DNA of 64,000 nucleotides, taken from positions 69,957 through 133,956 of the forward strand of contig NZ_JBEXAE010000007.1 of NCBI RefSeq assembly GCF_040566695.1. Direction: 5' to 3'. The translations under genes were made by a program, and so were the position numbers. Source of the stretch: Sediminicola arcticus. Its GTDB lineage: Bacteria; Bacteroidota; Bacteroidia; Flavobacteriales; Flavobacteriaceae. The notes below the pieces were generated by a model. The model did not search any database. It saw only the letters and a program-made list of their open reading frames with translations, and had not been told where the DNA came from. Positions 25,991 through 35,441 of this stretch are shown here, piece by piece (positions within the stretch are counted from its first letter, which is position 1; the number at the start of each line of letters is the position of its first letter).

Positions 25991-26599
25991 TTATTTCTTT
26001 GGACCCATGAGGTCGGCAATGGTATTTGACCCTGGACAACCCTTATTTTTTAATTCATAGATGATGTTGGGATGATCTTCTTTACGGCCTTGGGATAATT
26101 TATAAGCGGCTTGGATATCTTTAATTACTATTTGAAAACCTATGATACCTTCAATTTGTCTCATCGTACTTGGAGACAAATTAGGAATTGATATTGGATC
26201 GGCTGAATCTCGTTCATATTTGTCGACCAGCTTATGAAGGGATGCCAATACAGCCTCTTCATCCAATAGCTCTAGTCTTCCATAGATGTGAACAGCGATA
26301 TAGTTCCAAGTGGGCACTTCCTCTTCTTTGTACCAAGAGGATGAGATATAGCTATGGGGCCCATTAAAAATACATAGTACTTCTTGTTCTTTCCTAAAAT
26401 CTTCCAATTGAAAATTAGCTCTTGAGATGTGACCTAATAGTACCTCCTGCCCATGTTTATCAACATCCAATTCCAAAGGAATATGGCTGGCCCATGGTCT
26501 GTCGTTTACTTGGTTGACCAAAATCCCAAAACTGTTTTGTTTTATAAACTCCCTTACTTCGTCTAAGTTTTCATTTTTATAATGTGCAGGAATGTACAT
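25991..26599 (-). CDS. FMN-binding PaiB-family protein
   Basis: 202 residues starting MYIPAHYK, typical of PaiB. The flavin-binding split-barrel pattern (FGILVNQVNDRPWASHIPLELD, then HISRANFQLEDF and CIFNGPHSYISSSWYKE) is intact, and the C-terminal IEGIIGFQI helix matches the family. B. subtilis PaiB is described as a negative regulator of sporulation and degradative enzyme genes, but most homologues lack a tested function. It is the last of three same-strand genes separated by 19-27 bp (COG2509 flavoprotein, rluF, paiB-like). Confidence 0.88.
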   Translation of the reverse strand: MYIPAHYKNENLDEVREFIKQNSFGILVNQVNDRPWASHIPLELDVDKHGQEVLLGHISRANFQLEDFRKEQEVLCIFNGPHSYISSSWYKEEEVPTWNYIAVHIYGRLELLDEEAVLASLHKLVDKYERDSADPISIPNLSPSTMRQIEGIIGFQIVIKDIQAAYKLSQGRKEDHPNIIYELKNKGCPGSNTIADLMGPKK

Positions 26600-26625
26600 G
26601 GCGTTATGTTAATATTTGGATTGAG

Positions 26626-27360
26626 CTAATCGTGATGTGTTTTGGAAGAGGCGGCCACCAACTCGTTAATGCCGTTCAGTTCCTGTGTCGTAAGATATCG
26701 CCACTTACCTACAGGCATATCCAAACTGATGTTCATTATTCGCACCCGTTTTAATTTTACCACCCTGTATCCCAAATATTCACACATTCTTCTAATTTGT
26801 CTGTTTAGGCCTTGGGTAAGTACTATTTTAAAAACATTTCTGCCTATCTCTTCTACATGGCATTTTCTGGTAACTGTATCCAAAATTGGGATCCCCGCAC
26901 TCATTTTTTGGACAAAATCTCGAGTAACGGGTTTATTAACAGTAACAATATATTCTTTTTCGTGATTGTTCCTAGCCCGTAATATTTTATTGACAATATC
27001 CCCATCACTTGTCAGTAAAATGAGGCCCTCGCTAGGTTTATCTAACCTGCCAATTGGAAAAATGCGCTTTGGATATCCTATATAATCAATAATATTATCT
27101 TTTTCTACACCTGTATCTGTGGTACAAACAATCCCTATAGGCTTATTAAAGGCTATATACACTTGTTTTTCCTTAGGTTCTGTGATAAGCTCACCGTTTA
27201 CGCGGACTTCATCACCAGGTACGATTTTTGTTCCCATTTCGGGCACCGTTCCATTTATGGTGACTTTTCCTTGCTCAATAAGTTTATCTGCTGCCCTTCT
27301 GGAGCAATATCCTACCTCACTTAAGTATTTATTTATTCGTGTTGATTGGGCTTCTTCCAT
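26626..27360 (-). CDS. rluF: 23S rRNA pseudouridine synthase, RluF-type
   Basis: 244 residues: S4 RNA-binding domain at about 8-55 (RINKYLSEVGYCSRRAADKLI) and a RsuA/RluF-class catalytic domain with GRLDKPSEG, catalytic Asp at 107, the same position as E. coli RluF. The blocks EKEYIVTVNKPVT and VLTQGLNRQIRRMCEYLGY agree closely with RluF, which modifies U2604 (and U2605) of 23S rRNA. It is followed 26 bp later by the PaiB-like gene. Confidence 0.93.
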   Translation of the reverse strand: MEEAQSTRINKYLSEVGYCSRRAADKLIEQGKVTINGTVPEMGTKIVPGDEVRVNGELITEPKEKQVYIAFNKPIGIVCTTDTGVEKDNIIDYIGYPKRIFPIGRLDKPSEGLILLTSDGDIVNKILRARNNHEKEYIVTVNKPVTRDFVQKMSAGIPILDTVTRKCHVEEIGRNVFKIVLTQGLNRQIRRMCEYLGYRVVKLKRVRIMNISLDMPVGKWRYLTTQELNGINELVAASSKTHHD

Positions 27361-27379
27361 CAGTCGCTTTTCTTTTCAT

Positions 27380-28942
27380 TCAATTCAAAATTCCTTTTAC
27401 AGCGGCTTCAGCGCACCTTTCTCCATCCATAGCAGCGGAAACGATACCGCCGGCATAGCCTCCACCTTCACCACAAGGAAACAGACCTTTGATTTGAGGA
27501 TGTTCCAAGTGTTCATTTCTTGGAATATTCACAGGAGAAGAGGTTCTAGATTCTACACCAATTATATTAGCCTCTGCGGTATAGTAACCGTGCATTTTGT
27601 CTCCAAATGCTTTGAATCCTGTTCTAAGCCTACTTCCTATAAGTTTAGGCAATAGGGAATGTAAGGGGGCCGATTTTAATCCTGGTTGATAGGAGGTATC
27701 ATTCAAGGTAACAGAAAGCTTACCTTCAACAAAATCTGTTAATCTTTGAGCAGGAGCAACCTGACTTCTTCCTCCAGAAGTATAGGCTAATTTTTCTAGG
27801 TCTTTTTGATATTCCAAACCTTTAAGGGCACCAAAATGGTTGTATGTGGGGATATCTTGCTCCACATTAATTTCAACTACTATTCCAGAATTTGCATAGA
27901 GGTTGTTCCTTTTTGAAGGAGACATACCGTTAACGACCACTTCTCCATCTGCCGTTGCAGCCGGAACAATAAAACCGCCTGGGCACATACAAAAAGAATA
28001 CACCCCTCTTTCCTTTACCTGCTGTACTAGGCTATACGCTGCTGCTGGCAACAATTCATTCCGTTCCCCTTCACAATGATATTGGATACTGTCTATGATA
28101 TGCTGTGGATGTTCCACTCTTACTCCCATTGCAAATGATTTCGCCTGAAGGGCTACATCTTTATTGTGTAATAAATAATAAATATCCCGTGCTGAATGGC
28201 CGGTTGCCAATATCACAGAATTTACATTCATTTCTGTGCCATTCTGTAAAATAAGGGCTCTAAGGGTGTTGTTTTTAATGATAAAATCTACTACCCGACT
28301 TTCAAAATGAATCTCTCCCCCGTATTCTAAAATGGTCTCTCTTATATTTTCAACAATTTTAGGAAGTTTATTGGTGCCTATATGGGGGTGTGCATCTATC
28401 AGAATCTGTTCTGTGGCCCCATGGTAAACAAGATTCTCAAATATTCTTCTTACATCTCCTCTCTTAAGACTTCTGGTATACAACTTGCCATCGGAATAAG
28501 TGCCGGCTCCGCCTTCACCAAAACAATAATTAGAATCCTCATCAACCGTATGTTGTTGGTTAATTGCCCTAAGGTCCCGTCTTCTCTCCCTAACCTTTTT
28601 TCCACGTTCAATGACTATGGGCTTATAGCCTAGCTCTATGCACCTTAGAGCAGCATACATGCCCGCCGGGCCAAAACCAATAATATGTATTTCCTTGGCT
28701 TTTGATACATCTTTATATTCAAAAGAATATCCGGAATTTTTGGGCAAAGCTTCTTGGATGTAAACAGCTACCTTATAATTAAAATAGATTTGGGGTTTGC
28801 GAGCATCGATGGACTTCCTTATAATTTCTATACCAGTAATCTCATTTTCATCGACATGTAGAAGGTCTGAGAGTTTCTTTTTCAAGATACCCTCTATCGT
28901 TTCTTCCTCGATACTTATCCGTAGCTGAATTGTTTTCACCAT
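27380..28942 (-). CDS. FAD-dependent dehydrogenase, COG2509 family
   Basis: 520 residues. An N-terminal alpha/beta region (1-85) precedes the dinucleotide-binding motif GFGPAGMYAALRCIELG (about 93-109). ERGKKVRERRRDL follows, and the FAD-closing CGEGGGYAGGI sits near the C-terminus. These are the marks of the uncharacterised COG2509 flavoproteins, which resemble geranylgeranyl reductase/HI0933-type enzymes. The substrate is unknown. First gene of a likely operon with rluF and the PaiB-like gene. Confidence 0.9.
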   Translation of the reverse strand: MVKTIQLRISIEEETIEGILKKKLSDLLHVDENEITGIEIIRKSIDARKPQIYFNYKVAVYIQEALPKNSGYSFEYKDVSKAKEIHIIGFGPAGMYAALRCIELGYKPIVIERGKKVRERRRDLRAINQQHTVDEDSNYCFGEGGAGTYSDGKLYTRSLKRGDVRRIFENLVYHGATEQILIDAHPHIGTNKLPKIVENIRETILEYGGEIHFESRVVDFIIKNNTLRALILQNGTEMNVNSVILATGHSARDIYYLLHNKDVALQAKSFAMGVRVEHPQHIIDSIQYHCEGERNELLPAAAYSLVQQVKERGVYSFCMCPGGFIVPAATADGEVVVNGMSPSKRNNLYANSGIVVEINVEQDIPTYNHFGALKGLEYQKDLEKLAYTSGGRSQVAPAQRLTDFVEGKLSVTLNDTSYQPGLKSAPLHSLLPKLIGSRLRTGFKAFGDKMHGYYTAEANIIGVESRTSSPVNIPRNEHLEHPQIKGLFPCGEGGGYAGGIVSAAMDGERCAEAAVKGILN

Positions 28943-29160
28943 GGTGCAAAATTAAGGTAATTCTTATAATAAAGAAGATGAAAATAGCGAGGGTTTGATA
29001 TTTGATTTTAAACAGGTTTTAATTAAGAAGGAGGCGCTTTTATATGTATCGATTATTTATTTAAGCAAATGAGTACAGGGGTAGTGGTTAGAAAGATTAC
29101 CTTGGCGGTATCATAAGCAGGTTAGAACTTAGTTTCTTCGATAAGAACGAACTAGCTTTA

Positions 29161-29195
29161 AAAAAAAGAGGATGTAGGGGTACATCCTCTTTTTT
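29161..29195. terminator. Strong hairpin terminator
   Basis: AAGAGGATGTA and TACATCCTCTT form a perfect stem with a GGGG loop, with an A-run before and T-run after; on the minus strand it is 41 nt beyond the stop of the DUF1028 gene. Confidence 0.9.
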
Positions 29196-29235
29196 GTTTC
29201 CATACTTCTGTGGTTCTTTAATAATTACAGTTGTA

Positions 29236-30231
29236 TTATTGTTCAAGCACCATTAGCAACTCTGCTGAGGTAAGATTTAAAAGTCCTGATTTTGGTAAAC
29301 GCTTTGTAAGTTCTCTCCAATTAGTATCCTTTTCAAAAACTATTTTGAAGATAGGAAGAGATTCTTTGAGCCTATTATTGTTGGCTAAGGCGATTGCTTT
29401 CCAATATTTCATTTCTAAATTATCCGGAAATAAATTTTCGGCAGTTCCGTAGGCTACTAGGGCAGCGTCCATGTCGTTTCTTTCTACAGCTAAATCTCCT
29501 TGGTTCATGTATTCGTATGCCCTATGAACCTCTAAGAGTCGTCCTAACTCTTGTAATGGCTTAGAATGGTCATCTACGCGTAAATCTACCTTTTTATCCT
29601 CCCAGGGATGTTCTACGGCCTTGGCGCCGACCACCAAGATAGCTGCAGATTGTTTTCCTCTGATGTCACCTCCAGCCGCTTGGGCAGCCAAAAGAACCTT
29701 AACTACCCTTTCTGCAAGTGGCAACTCACTATTTTCTTCAAAAGCCTTCGCCATGGCAGGAACTACCTCATCATTTAACATCATATTGGCCTGTACGGCG
29801 AAATTATCCCCCACCATATGATGTGCAGAAGCAATACATTTTTCTCCTGTAAAGGCAGAGGCCTTACCATTGGTATCCAAGAAAGCTACTTGTCTAAAGT
29901 CCCTACCTTCATCTTGGGCCACAAGAACCTTCAATGCCTCGTCGGCATTTTGTCCCTCCTTCATTAACTGAATGCCATTTTGGCCATATGCAGGGTTGGT
30001 AAAGGACTGGGTAGCAACAACCCCCACGCCTGATTGGCCCCAAGAAACCGATGTACCCACAGAAAACCAATGGCTTTGAACTCCTACAGCCATATCACCG
30101 GTAGTAGCATCTCTTGCCACAATAGAGAAGGTGTGTGCAAATTCATTTTTATAGACACTTTGTGACGAAGCCTGTTGAAAAAGTAAAATACACAATAGAC
30201 TAATGACTAAACGGGATACGCTAGACTTCAT
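29236..30231 (-). CDS. Exported DUF1028 (Ntn-hydrolase-like) protein with C-terminal TPR-like region
   Basis: 331 residues from the ATG at 30231, where the signal peptide MKSSVSRLVISLLCILLFQQ starts (cleavage near ASSQ). Residues 25-235 are a DUF1028 domain: TFSIVARDATTGDMAVGVQSH, the GVVATQSFTNPAYG block and AAILVVGAKAVEHP. This family is predicted to share the Ntn-hydrolase fold. Residues 245-331 are helical and resemble a pair of TPR motifs (AYEYMNQGDLAVERNDMDAA, KYWKAIALANNNR). Exported, probably periplasmic. Function not established. Confidence 0.88.
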   Translation of the reverse strand: MKSSVSRLVISLLCILLFQQASSQSVYKNEFAHTFSIVARDATTGDMAVGVQSHWFSVGTSVSWGQSGVGVVATQSFTNPAYGQNGIQLMKEGQNADEALKVLVAQDEGRDFRQVAFLDTNGKASAFTGEKCIASAHHMVGDNFAVQANMMLNDEVVPAMAKAFEENSELPLAERVVKVLLAAQAAGGDIRGKQSAAILVVGAKAVEHPWEDKKVDLRVDDHSKPLQELGRLLEVHRAYEYMNQGDLAVERNDMDAALVAYGTAENLFPDNLEMKYWKAIALANNNRLKESLPIFKIVFEKDTNWRELTKRLPKSGLLNLTSAELLMVLEQ

Positions 30232-30801
30232 AAAAAATAGATTTAGATTCATAAATGTAAATCTAAGCTAGATTGTAAAAGGATACAAACTATTATTAAC
30301 AGACTACAAAAAAATGGTACAGCCTTTTTATATTATAGGAAACGTTAGAAGAAGGACTTAGTAAATAAATACAATACATCCTCACTATAGCACAATTCGG
30401 TCTTTCTTTTTTTTGCTCTTTGCGCATTTGTTAGAGTTTTGTTGGGAAATCATTTAAGTCTAAAATTCATGCAAAAATTAGCATTAATCTTAGCGACCTT
30501 CATTGTTAGTATGGTGACCATGGTCCAAGAAGGACAAGGAGGGCCTAAAGAAAAAGACGAAACAAAGAAGATACTTGTTGCAGGGGTTTATAGTAGCAGT
30601 AATGATACAAACTCATGTTTTATAAACAGAGAGTTTTCGAGTAAGGGGTACAATTCATAATTAGGGCTAAGGTAACTTGAGCTTTAAATTGGATTATAGT
30701 AGGTAGAATACTTCTTCAATCTTTTTGCTAACTTTAAACTAAGGGCAGACAGGATAGTGTAAAGGAACTTTAAATAAGCGTCACATAAAAAGAAAAAAAT
30801 C
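30232..30801. other. 570-bp region with only a doubtful small ORF
   Basis: AT-rich sequence between the DUF1028 gene and the decayed signalling cassette. Apart from a possible small secreted peptide at 30469-30660 I see no coding signal, hairpin terminator or RNA gene. Its low content fits the degraded state of the region downstream. Confidence 0.5.
30469..30660 (+). CDS. Doubtful small secreted peptide
   Basis: 63 residues from an ATG at 30469. The first 18 residues (MQKLALILATFIVSMVTM) look like a signal peptide; the rest is charged and low in structure (EGQGGPKEKDETKK). There is no clear ribosome-binding site and no family match I recognise. It could be a relic, as the following genes are decaying. 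Confidence 0.3.
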   Translation: MQKLALILATFIVSMVTMVQEGQGGPKEKDETKKILVAGVYSSSNDTNSCFINREFSSKGYNS

Positions 30802-31830
30802 ATGCTTAAATTTTTTAAAGAGTTGGGAAAAGGGTTCATCATAGGAAACGCCATCTTCATCATTATTTTGATAAGCTATTATGTGAGGGGCACCTCCGTG
30901 TTTTTTAATGAAAGGTTATTTTAATACTCTTCTTTATGCCGTAACCATCTATTTGGCCAATGCCTATATTTGGAACTATTTCAGTAAAAAACGCGGATCA
31001 GGAGTCTTTACCTTGAGGAATATGGTCATTGGGTTCTGCAGTAATATTGTAATATCCATAGTAGCAATATTATTAGTGAGGATAGTAGCAAATGTTGGAT
31101 TTGGCAATATGCCAATTTCCTCCTTTCTAGCCGCTGAAAACGGGAGCTTCTATTATGTTGCTTTTTTGATTGCCTTGCTTTCGACCTTGATTTTTTGCGC
31201 GTTTTTCTATTATAAATATCGTCAAGAGAATAACGTAAAGGAACAAAAAATCATTGCAGGTACTGCCTCTGCAAAGTTCGATGCACTTAAGAATCAATTA
31301 GACCCCCATTTTTGTTCAATAGTTTAAACGTATTAACGAGCCTAATAGAAGAAGATCCAGTGCAGGCGCAAAAATTCACCACCTCACTTTCCAAGGTATA
31401 TAGATATGTTCTGGAGCAAAAAAATAAGGATCTGGTTAGTGTAGATGAGGAATTGGAATTCACCAGGACCTATGTAAGATTGTTAAAAATGAGATTTGAG
31501 GGCAGTATTATTTTTCATATTCCCGATCATAGCAATAGTCCTGACGTGAAAATAGTGCCCTTATCCTTGCAACTTTTACTGGAGAATGCGGTAAAGCACA
31601 ATGTAGTAACTTCAAATAGGCCATTAACCATAAAGGTTTTCGAACGTTATGGGATGTTATGTGTTAGCAACAATCTTCAGGAAAAGCAAGTGGTTAAGAA
31701 AAGCAGAGGGGTAGGGTTGCATAACATACAATAGCGATATCAAATCTTGACAGATAAAAAAGTAATTATTAACAAGACAACATCGGAATTTAGCGCACAA
31801 CTCCCGATGCTGGAAAAACAAATTTCAATT
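30802..31830 (+). pseudogene. Broken LytS-type sensor histidine kinase (2TM/LytTR locus)
   Basis: Pieces of one HisK (PF06580) kinase occur in three reading states. Residues 1-40 (MLKFFKELGKGFIIGNAIF) run from 30802 in frame 1. One extra T in the TTTT run at 30919-30922 shifts the rest to frame 2, with membrane helices TLLYAVTIYLANAYIW and beyond. A missing T at about 31308-31313 shifts back to frame 1 exactly at the phospho-acceptor motif (NQLDPHF|LFNSLN). The ATPase part follows (LLLENAVKHN). Finally GVGLHNIQ ends at a TAG (31732-31734) where homologues continue, and the same frame goes on with RYQILTDKKVI. Two frameshifts and one nonsense codon, so no active kinase can be made. Confidence 0.88.
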
Positions 31831-32042
31831 ATGGAAACTTGGTTTCCTATTGCATCGTTATACCCTTTTTGGCCTATATCAATTATAGGACCACCAGCTT
31901 TCCTTGGGTTATTTTTCCTGCTTTGGGTTGGGGTTTTGGGGTAGTAGCAAATGGCATGGAGGCCTATGGATACAATCCTATATTTGGAAAAAGTTGGGAG
32001 GAGTGTAAAATGAGGGAATATATGGAGGATGATAATTTTTAG
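31831..32042 (+). pseudogene. 2TM-domain protein remnant (N-terminal part deleted)
   Basis: From the TTG at 31839 the frame reads YCIVIPFLAYINYRTT, FPALGWGFGVVANGMEAYGYNP and then IFGKSWEECKMREYM, the C-terminal two-thirds of a 2TM-domain protein. The expected charged N-terminal helix (about 30 codons) is missing. An ATG at 31831 in another frame may be the old start next to the deletion. The broken kinase frame runs into this gene without a stop. Confidence 0.75.
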
Positions 32043-32180
32043 TGCCCAATGTATTGTATTGGGGGATAGAAATACGATTCAGTAAAAGAAAAATGCAGTT
32101 GGGTAATGATTATTTACTAGGGTCGCCCTCAAGAATTTTTTATATATAAAGAAACCTAATAAAAACTAAAAACAATACTC

Positions 32181-32483
32181 ATGGAATCATTAGACAGAGA
32201 GAATAAGTACCTAAGAGCAAAGGAACGCGTTGCGGAAATAAAGAAATTTTATTCCAACCTAACCTCTTACGCGGTATTCATATCCTTTTTGGCTATCGTT
32301 AACTATTATACCAATTAATGGAGTTATCCCTAATTTTTATGGGCGGCTTTTGGATTGGGCATTGGTCTATTTTTTTAAGCTTTGAAGGTGTTTCAGTTTA
32401 ATTTACTTTTTGGTAAAAATCGGGAACAACGAAAAATAAAGAAGTTTATGCAAGATGAGGAAAATCAAAGAAAATGGGAATAA
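32181..32483 (+). pseudogene. 2TM-domain protein with three in-frame stop codons
   Basis: One continuous 101-codon frame from ATG 32181 to TAA 32483 encodes a normal 2TM protein (RAKERVAEIKKFYSNLTSY, then AAFGLGIGLFF, then KIKKFMQDEE), interrupted by TAA at 32316, 32331 and 32376. The frame is never lost, so only substitutions have occurred. The usual GKxWEER signature reads GKNREQR here, another sign of relaxed selection. Confidence 0.88.
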
Positions 32484-32515
32484 TATAGTATTGAACAAGA
32501 TAAAATAATCAAGAA

Positions 32516-32845
32516 ATGGAAAATAATAATTTAATTAAAAAGGAAAGAGCCCTACATCGGATTAAGGAACTAAAGGAATTTTATATTCATTTGACAGTGT
32601 ATATAGTCATCAATAGCTTCATTTCCGTGAATAAGGTGATCAGAAATATGTACAACGGCGAAACCTTTGAACAGGGCTTTTTAGAATTTGGGACATTTGC
32701 AATTTGGTTCTTTTGGGGAATTGGTCTTGCCTTCCATGCCATCAAAGTATTTTCCTTTAATCCCTTTTTTGGAAAAGATTGGGAGGAACGTCAAATTAAA
32801 AAGTACATGGAGAAAGAAGAAAATGAATCTAAAAAATATCTGTAG
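32516..32845 (+). CDS. 2TM-domain protein, the only intact gene of the cassette
   Basis: 109 residues, complete: charged N-terminal helix (ERALHRIKELKEFYIHLTVY), two membrane helices (YIVINSFISVNKVI and FAIWFFWGIGLAFHAI), and the FNPFFGKDWEERQIKKYM signature near the C-terminus. Small 2TM-domain proteins of this kind accompany LytTR response regulators and LytS-type kinases in Flavobacteriaceae; their role is not established. The stop codon touches the ATG of the next, broken paralogue. Confidence 0.8.
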   Translation: MENNNLIKKERALHRIKELKEFYIHLTVYIVINSFISVNKVIRNMYNGETFEQGFLEFGTFAIWFFWGIGLAFHAIKVFSFNPFFGKDWEERQIKKYMEKEENESKKYL

Positions 32846-33181
32846 ATGAAAACTGCCTTGACTAACTCTACTAATTTTCAAAAAGCAAAGAAGCGATTGG
32901 ATCAACTTAAAAGCTTTTACACTCATCTAACGGCCTATTTCAGAGTTAATACCATGCTATTTATTGTTTACTTCTACTCGAAGAATTCTATTTTTTAAGA
33001 AACAACGAATAAGGAAATCATAATTTGGGTTGATTGGAACGTTTTCCTGACTCCTATAATCTGGGGCTCCTTTTTAATTGCCCATGCCTTTTGTGTTTTT
33101 CAATGGAGGTTGCCGTTTTTAAAAAGGTGGGAGGAAAGGCAATTAAAGAAAATTATTGAAAACCAAAATCAAGGAATGTGA
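32846..33181 (+). pseudogene. 2TM-domain protein with one in-frame stop codon
   Basis: A 112-codon frame starting directly after the intact 2TM gene. The N-terminal helix (FQKAKKRLDQLKSFYTHLTAY) and the C-terminal signature (FLKRWEERQLKKII) are kept, but TAA at 32996-32998 stops translation after the first membrane segment. Without that codon the protein would have normal length. Confidence 0.85.
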
Positions 33182-33234
33182 AATAGTATCTTTAAATCAT
33201 AAAACCAATTTTAACCAACCATAGACCTTTATAA

Positions 33235-33989
33235 ATGAATACCATTATCATTGAAGATGAAAAACCTGCGGCACGAAGATTGGGTAGATTGTTGTCCGAT
33301 TTAAATATTGAGGTAACCGTAATGTTGCATTCTGTTGAGGAATCTATTTTATGGTTCAAAAACAATTCCCACCCCGATTTGATCTTTTTAGATATTCAAC
33401 TTTCAGACGGACTTTCCTTTGAGATTTTTGATGAAGATGAGGTGCATAGTGCTATTATTTTTACCACTGCCTATGATGAATATGCCCTCTAGGCTTTTAA
33501 ATTAAATAGCATAGATTATTTGTTAAAACCTATTGATGATGTAGAGTTGGAAAGTGCCCTGAAAAAGTACAATTCATTACGTTCTAAAAAGCAGCCAATT
33601 GTCATTGATTTTGAGGACATAAAAAGTTATTGGTAAACCCAATTGAACGGGAAAATAAAAAGAGGTTTACCGTGAATGTCGGACAACATTTAAAAATTAT
33701 AAATGCAGAGGAAATAGAATTTTTTTACAGTGAAAACAAGGGCACCTATGCCGCCACTTCGGATGGAAGAAATTATTTATTGGACACCACCTTAGATAAT
33801 CTTAATGATGAGTTGGAGTCTCAAAAATTTTTCAGGGTAAGCAGAAAATTCTATATCAATATCAATCACATTAAAGATATAATATCCTATACGAATTCTA
33901 GACTTCAAATTAAGTTATATCGGTTTTCTGAACAAGAAATCATTGTTAGTAGGGAACGGGTAAAGGATTTCAAGTATTGGTTAGAGTAA
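33235..33989 (+). pseudogene. LytTR-family response regulator, broken
   Basis: The receiver domain (MNTIIIEDEKPAARRL, phospho-acceptor Asp in LIFLDIQLSDG) is interrupted by TAG at 33490-33492 in YDEYAL*AFKLNSIDYLLKP, where homologues have Gln (CAG to TAG is one transition). The frame continues to about 33623, where one missing T in AGTTATTGG shifts the frame. From 33630 the LytTR DNA-binding domain follows, complete to the end (EIEFFYSENKGTYA, FFRVSRKFYININHI). It is the partner of the broken kinase at 30802-31830. Confidence 0.9.
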
Positions 33990-34083
33990 TAGTTATTAAT
34001 TAATTGGAATACAATATATTAATTACTTATTGTTTCAGCTATAGAAAATCCTTATAGTAGCGTAAAAGAGACATTTAGGGTAT

Positions 34084-35268
34084 CTAATCTACCCTATTCT
34101 CATCAAAAGCAGAAGGTAAAAGTTTAGGGATTAATTTAATAAAAATGGGTAATAAAACCGCCCCTCCTGGGAGTATAAAGATAGCAAGGGAAGGGATGCT
34201 TTTGCATATATCTATGAGCTGCCCCTGTACTTTTTTCTTTTCCTCAGGTGTTAAATCTCGCATGGTTGACTTAGACAACAGAGCTACTAATTCTTTGCTT
34301 TCCGACAGTTCTTTAAGTAACCTTTTGCTGTTTCTAAGGATTAATTTATTAACAATTTTAGACATGCTTTCATAAAATTGCACGGCCAAGTTATGGTCCT
34401 TTAAATGAGGAATTATGTTGGCATTTAACTGAAAAAAAGTGGTGACATCTTCCAAGGATTCTGCAATATTTCCATAATCAAATCCAAGGTCTTTTCCGAT
34501 GCCATAAATGAAAATAGATTCCTTGTATTCAAGTGAGAAATCTTCCCAAACTGTAAGGCAGGAAACGTCTAAAAAATATTGATTTTCCTGTACTGAAAAC
34601 TGACTGTTAAGTCGATCCCTATAAGAGCCATCAAAGTTGTCTTTTTGTCCGTCAATAAACGAAAGCGATGAGGCAAATAATTGCGCCAGTCGTTCATCAT
34701 TTTTATTTTTTTCTTTCGAATTTAAGGTGTGATAAGTGAGGTTTATAGTGATATGTTCTAAATCTTGTGCGTGCTTTTTAACATCTACTTCTCCTTGTAA
34801 ATATCTTTTAAAGGTAAGGGTGTCTATAAATAGGAGTGAGTTTGTTATGATACTATTAAAGGTCTTACTAATCATATTATCCTCCAAGTAAACTCGAGAA
34901 TCGATCAATTTTTCCAATTGGGAAGAGGTCTTTTTTCCTGTCAAAATTTTATTCAGAAAGGAGATCTGGCTTACTTCCAAAAGTTGGTAGTACTTAAATA
35001 TTGATTCTAGAAATTCCTTGAAGTCTGGTTTTTTGATTTCAAAAACATACGTGAAGTAAAGTGCTGTAAGCAGATTTACTTTTGCATTTTCATCTTCGGT
35101 AAGATGATGCTCTGCCGCTATGAACTTAGGAACGGATATGTTTATTCCATAAATGAATCCACAGGTCTTTAAATCACCATATAGTTCATCGAAATTATGG
35201 TAAAGATGGGGTTTATTCTTTACTAGAGATCCAAACTTATCTATCCAACCGGATGAAGAGGGGTTCAT
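34084..35268 (-). CDS. LETM1-related protein
   Basis: 394 residues from the ATG at 35268 (MNPSSSGWIDKF, a start shared by flavobacterial homologues as I know them; an ATG 7 codons upstream is less likely). The long central part is helical and of unknown fold. The C-terminal RDLTPEEKKKVQGQLIDICKSIPSLAIFILPGG followed by LPIFIKLIPKLLPSAF corresponds to the ribosome-binding-like LETM1 region with its hydrophobic segment. Homologues are annotated as LETM1-related biofilm-associated proteins; I cannot verify a biofilm role here. Single gene. Confidence 0.82.
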   Translation of the reverse strand: MNPSSSGWIDKFGSLVKNKPHLYHNFDELYGDLKTCGFIYGINISVPKFIAAEHHLTEDENAKVNLLTALYFTYVFEIKKPDFKEFLESIFKYYQLLEVSQISFLNKILTGKKTSSQLEKLIDSRVYLEDNMISKTFNSIITNSLLFIDTLTFKRYLQGEVDVKKHAQDLEHITINLTYHTLNSKEKNKNDERLAQLFASSLSFIDGQKDNFDGSYRDRLNSQFSVQENQYFLDVSCLTVWEDFSLEYKESIFIYGIGKDLGFDYGNIAESLEDVTTFFQLNANIIPHLKDHNLAVQFYESMSKIVNKLILRNSKRLLKELSESKELVALLSKSTMRDLTPEEKKKVQGQLIDICKSIPSLAIFILPGGAVLLPIFIKLIPKLLPSAFDENRVD

Positions 35269-35441
35269 TATTTTTTTTTTGAGAGTCAAATTAACGGAAA
35301 ATATGCGACTTTATAATTTTTGGTTTCTTAATATATAGTATCAATAAATCTTCCTTAACAAATATTTAACATATTAAAACCAAACCCTCCCAAACTAGGT
35401 TGCGTAGGTAAGGCAGTAACAAAATCTAAAAACATAGAGTA

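Noticed and set aside
32181..33181. Programmed stop-codon readthrough or recoding in the 2TM genes
   Set aside because: Stops fall at different places in each paralogue and occur together with frameshifts and a deletion; simple decay explains them.
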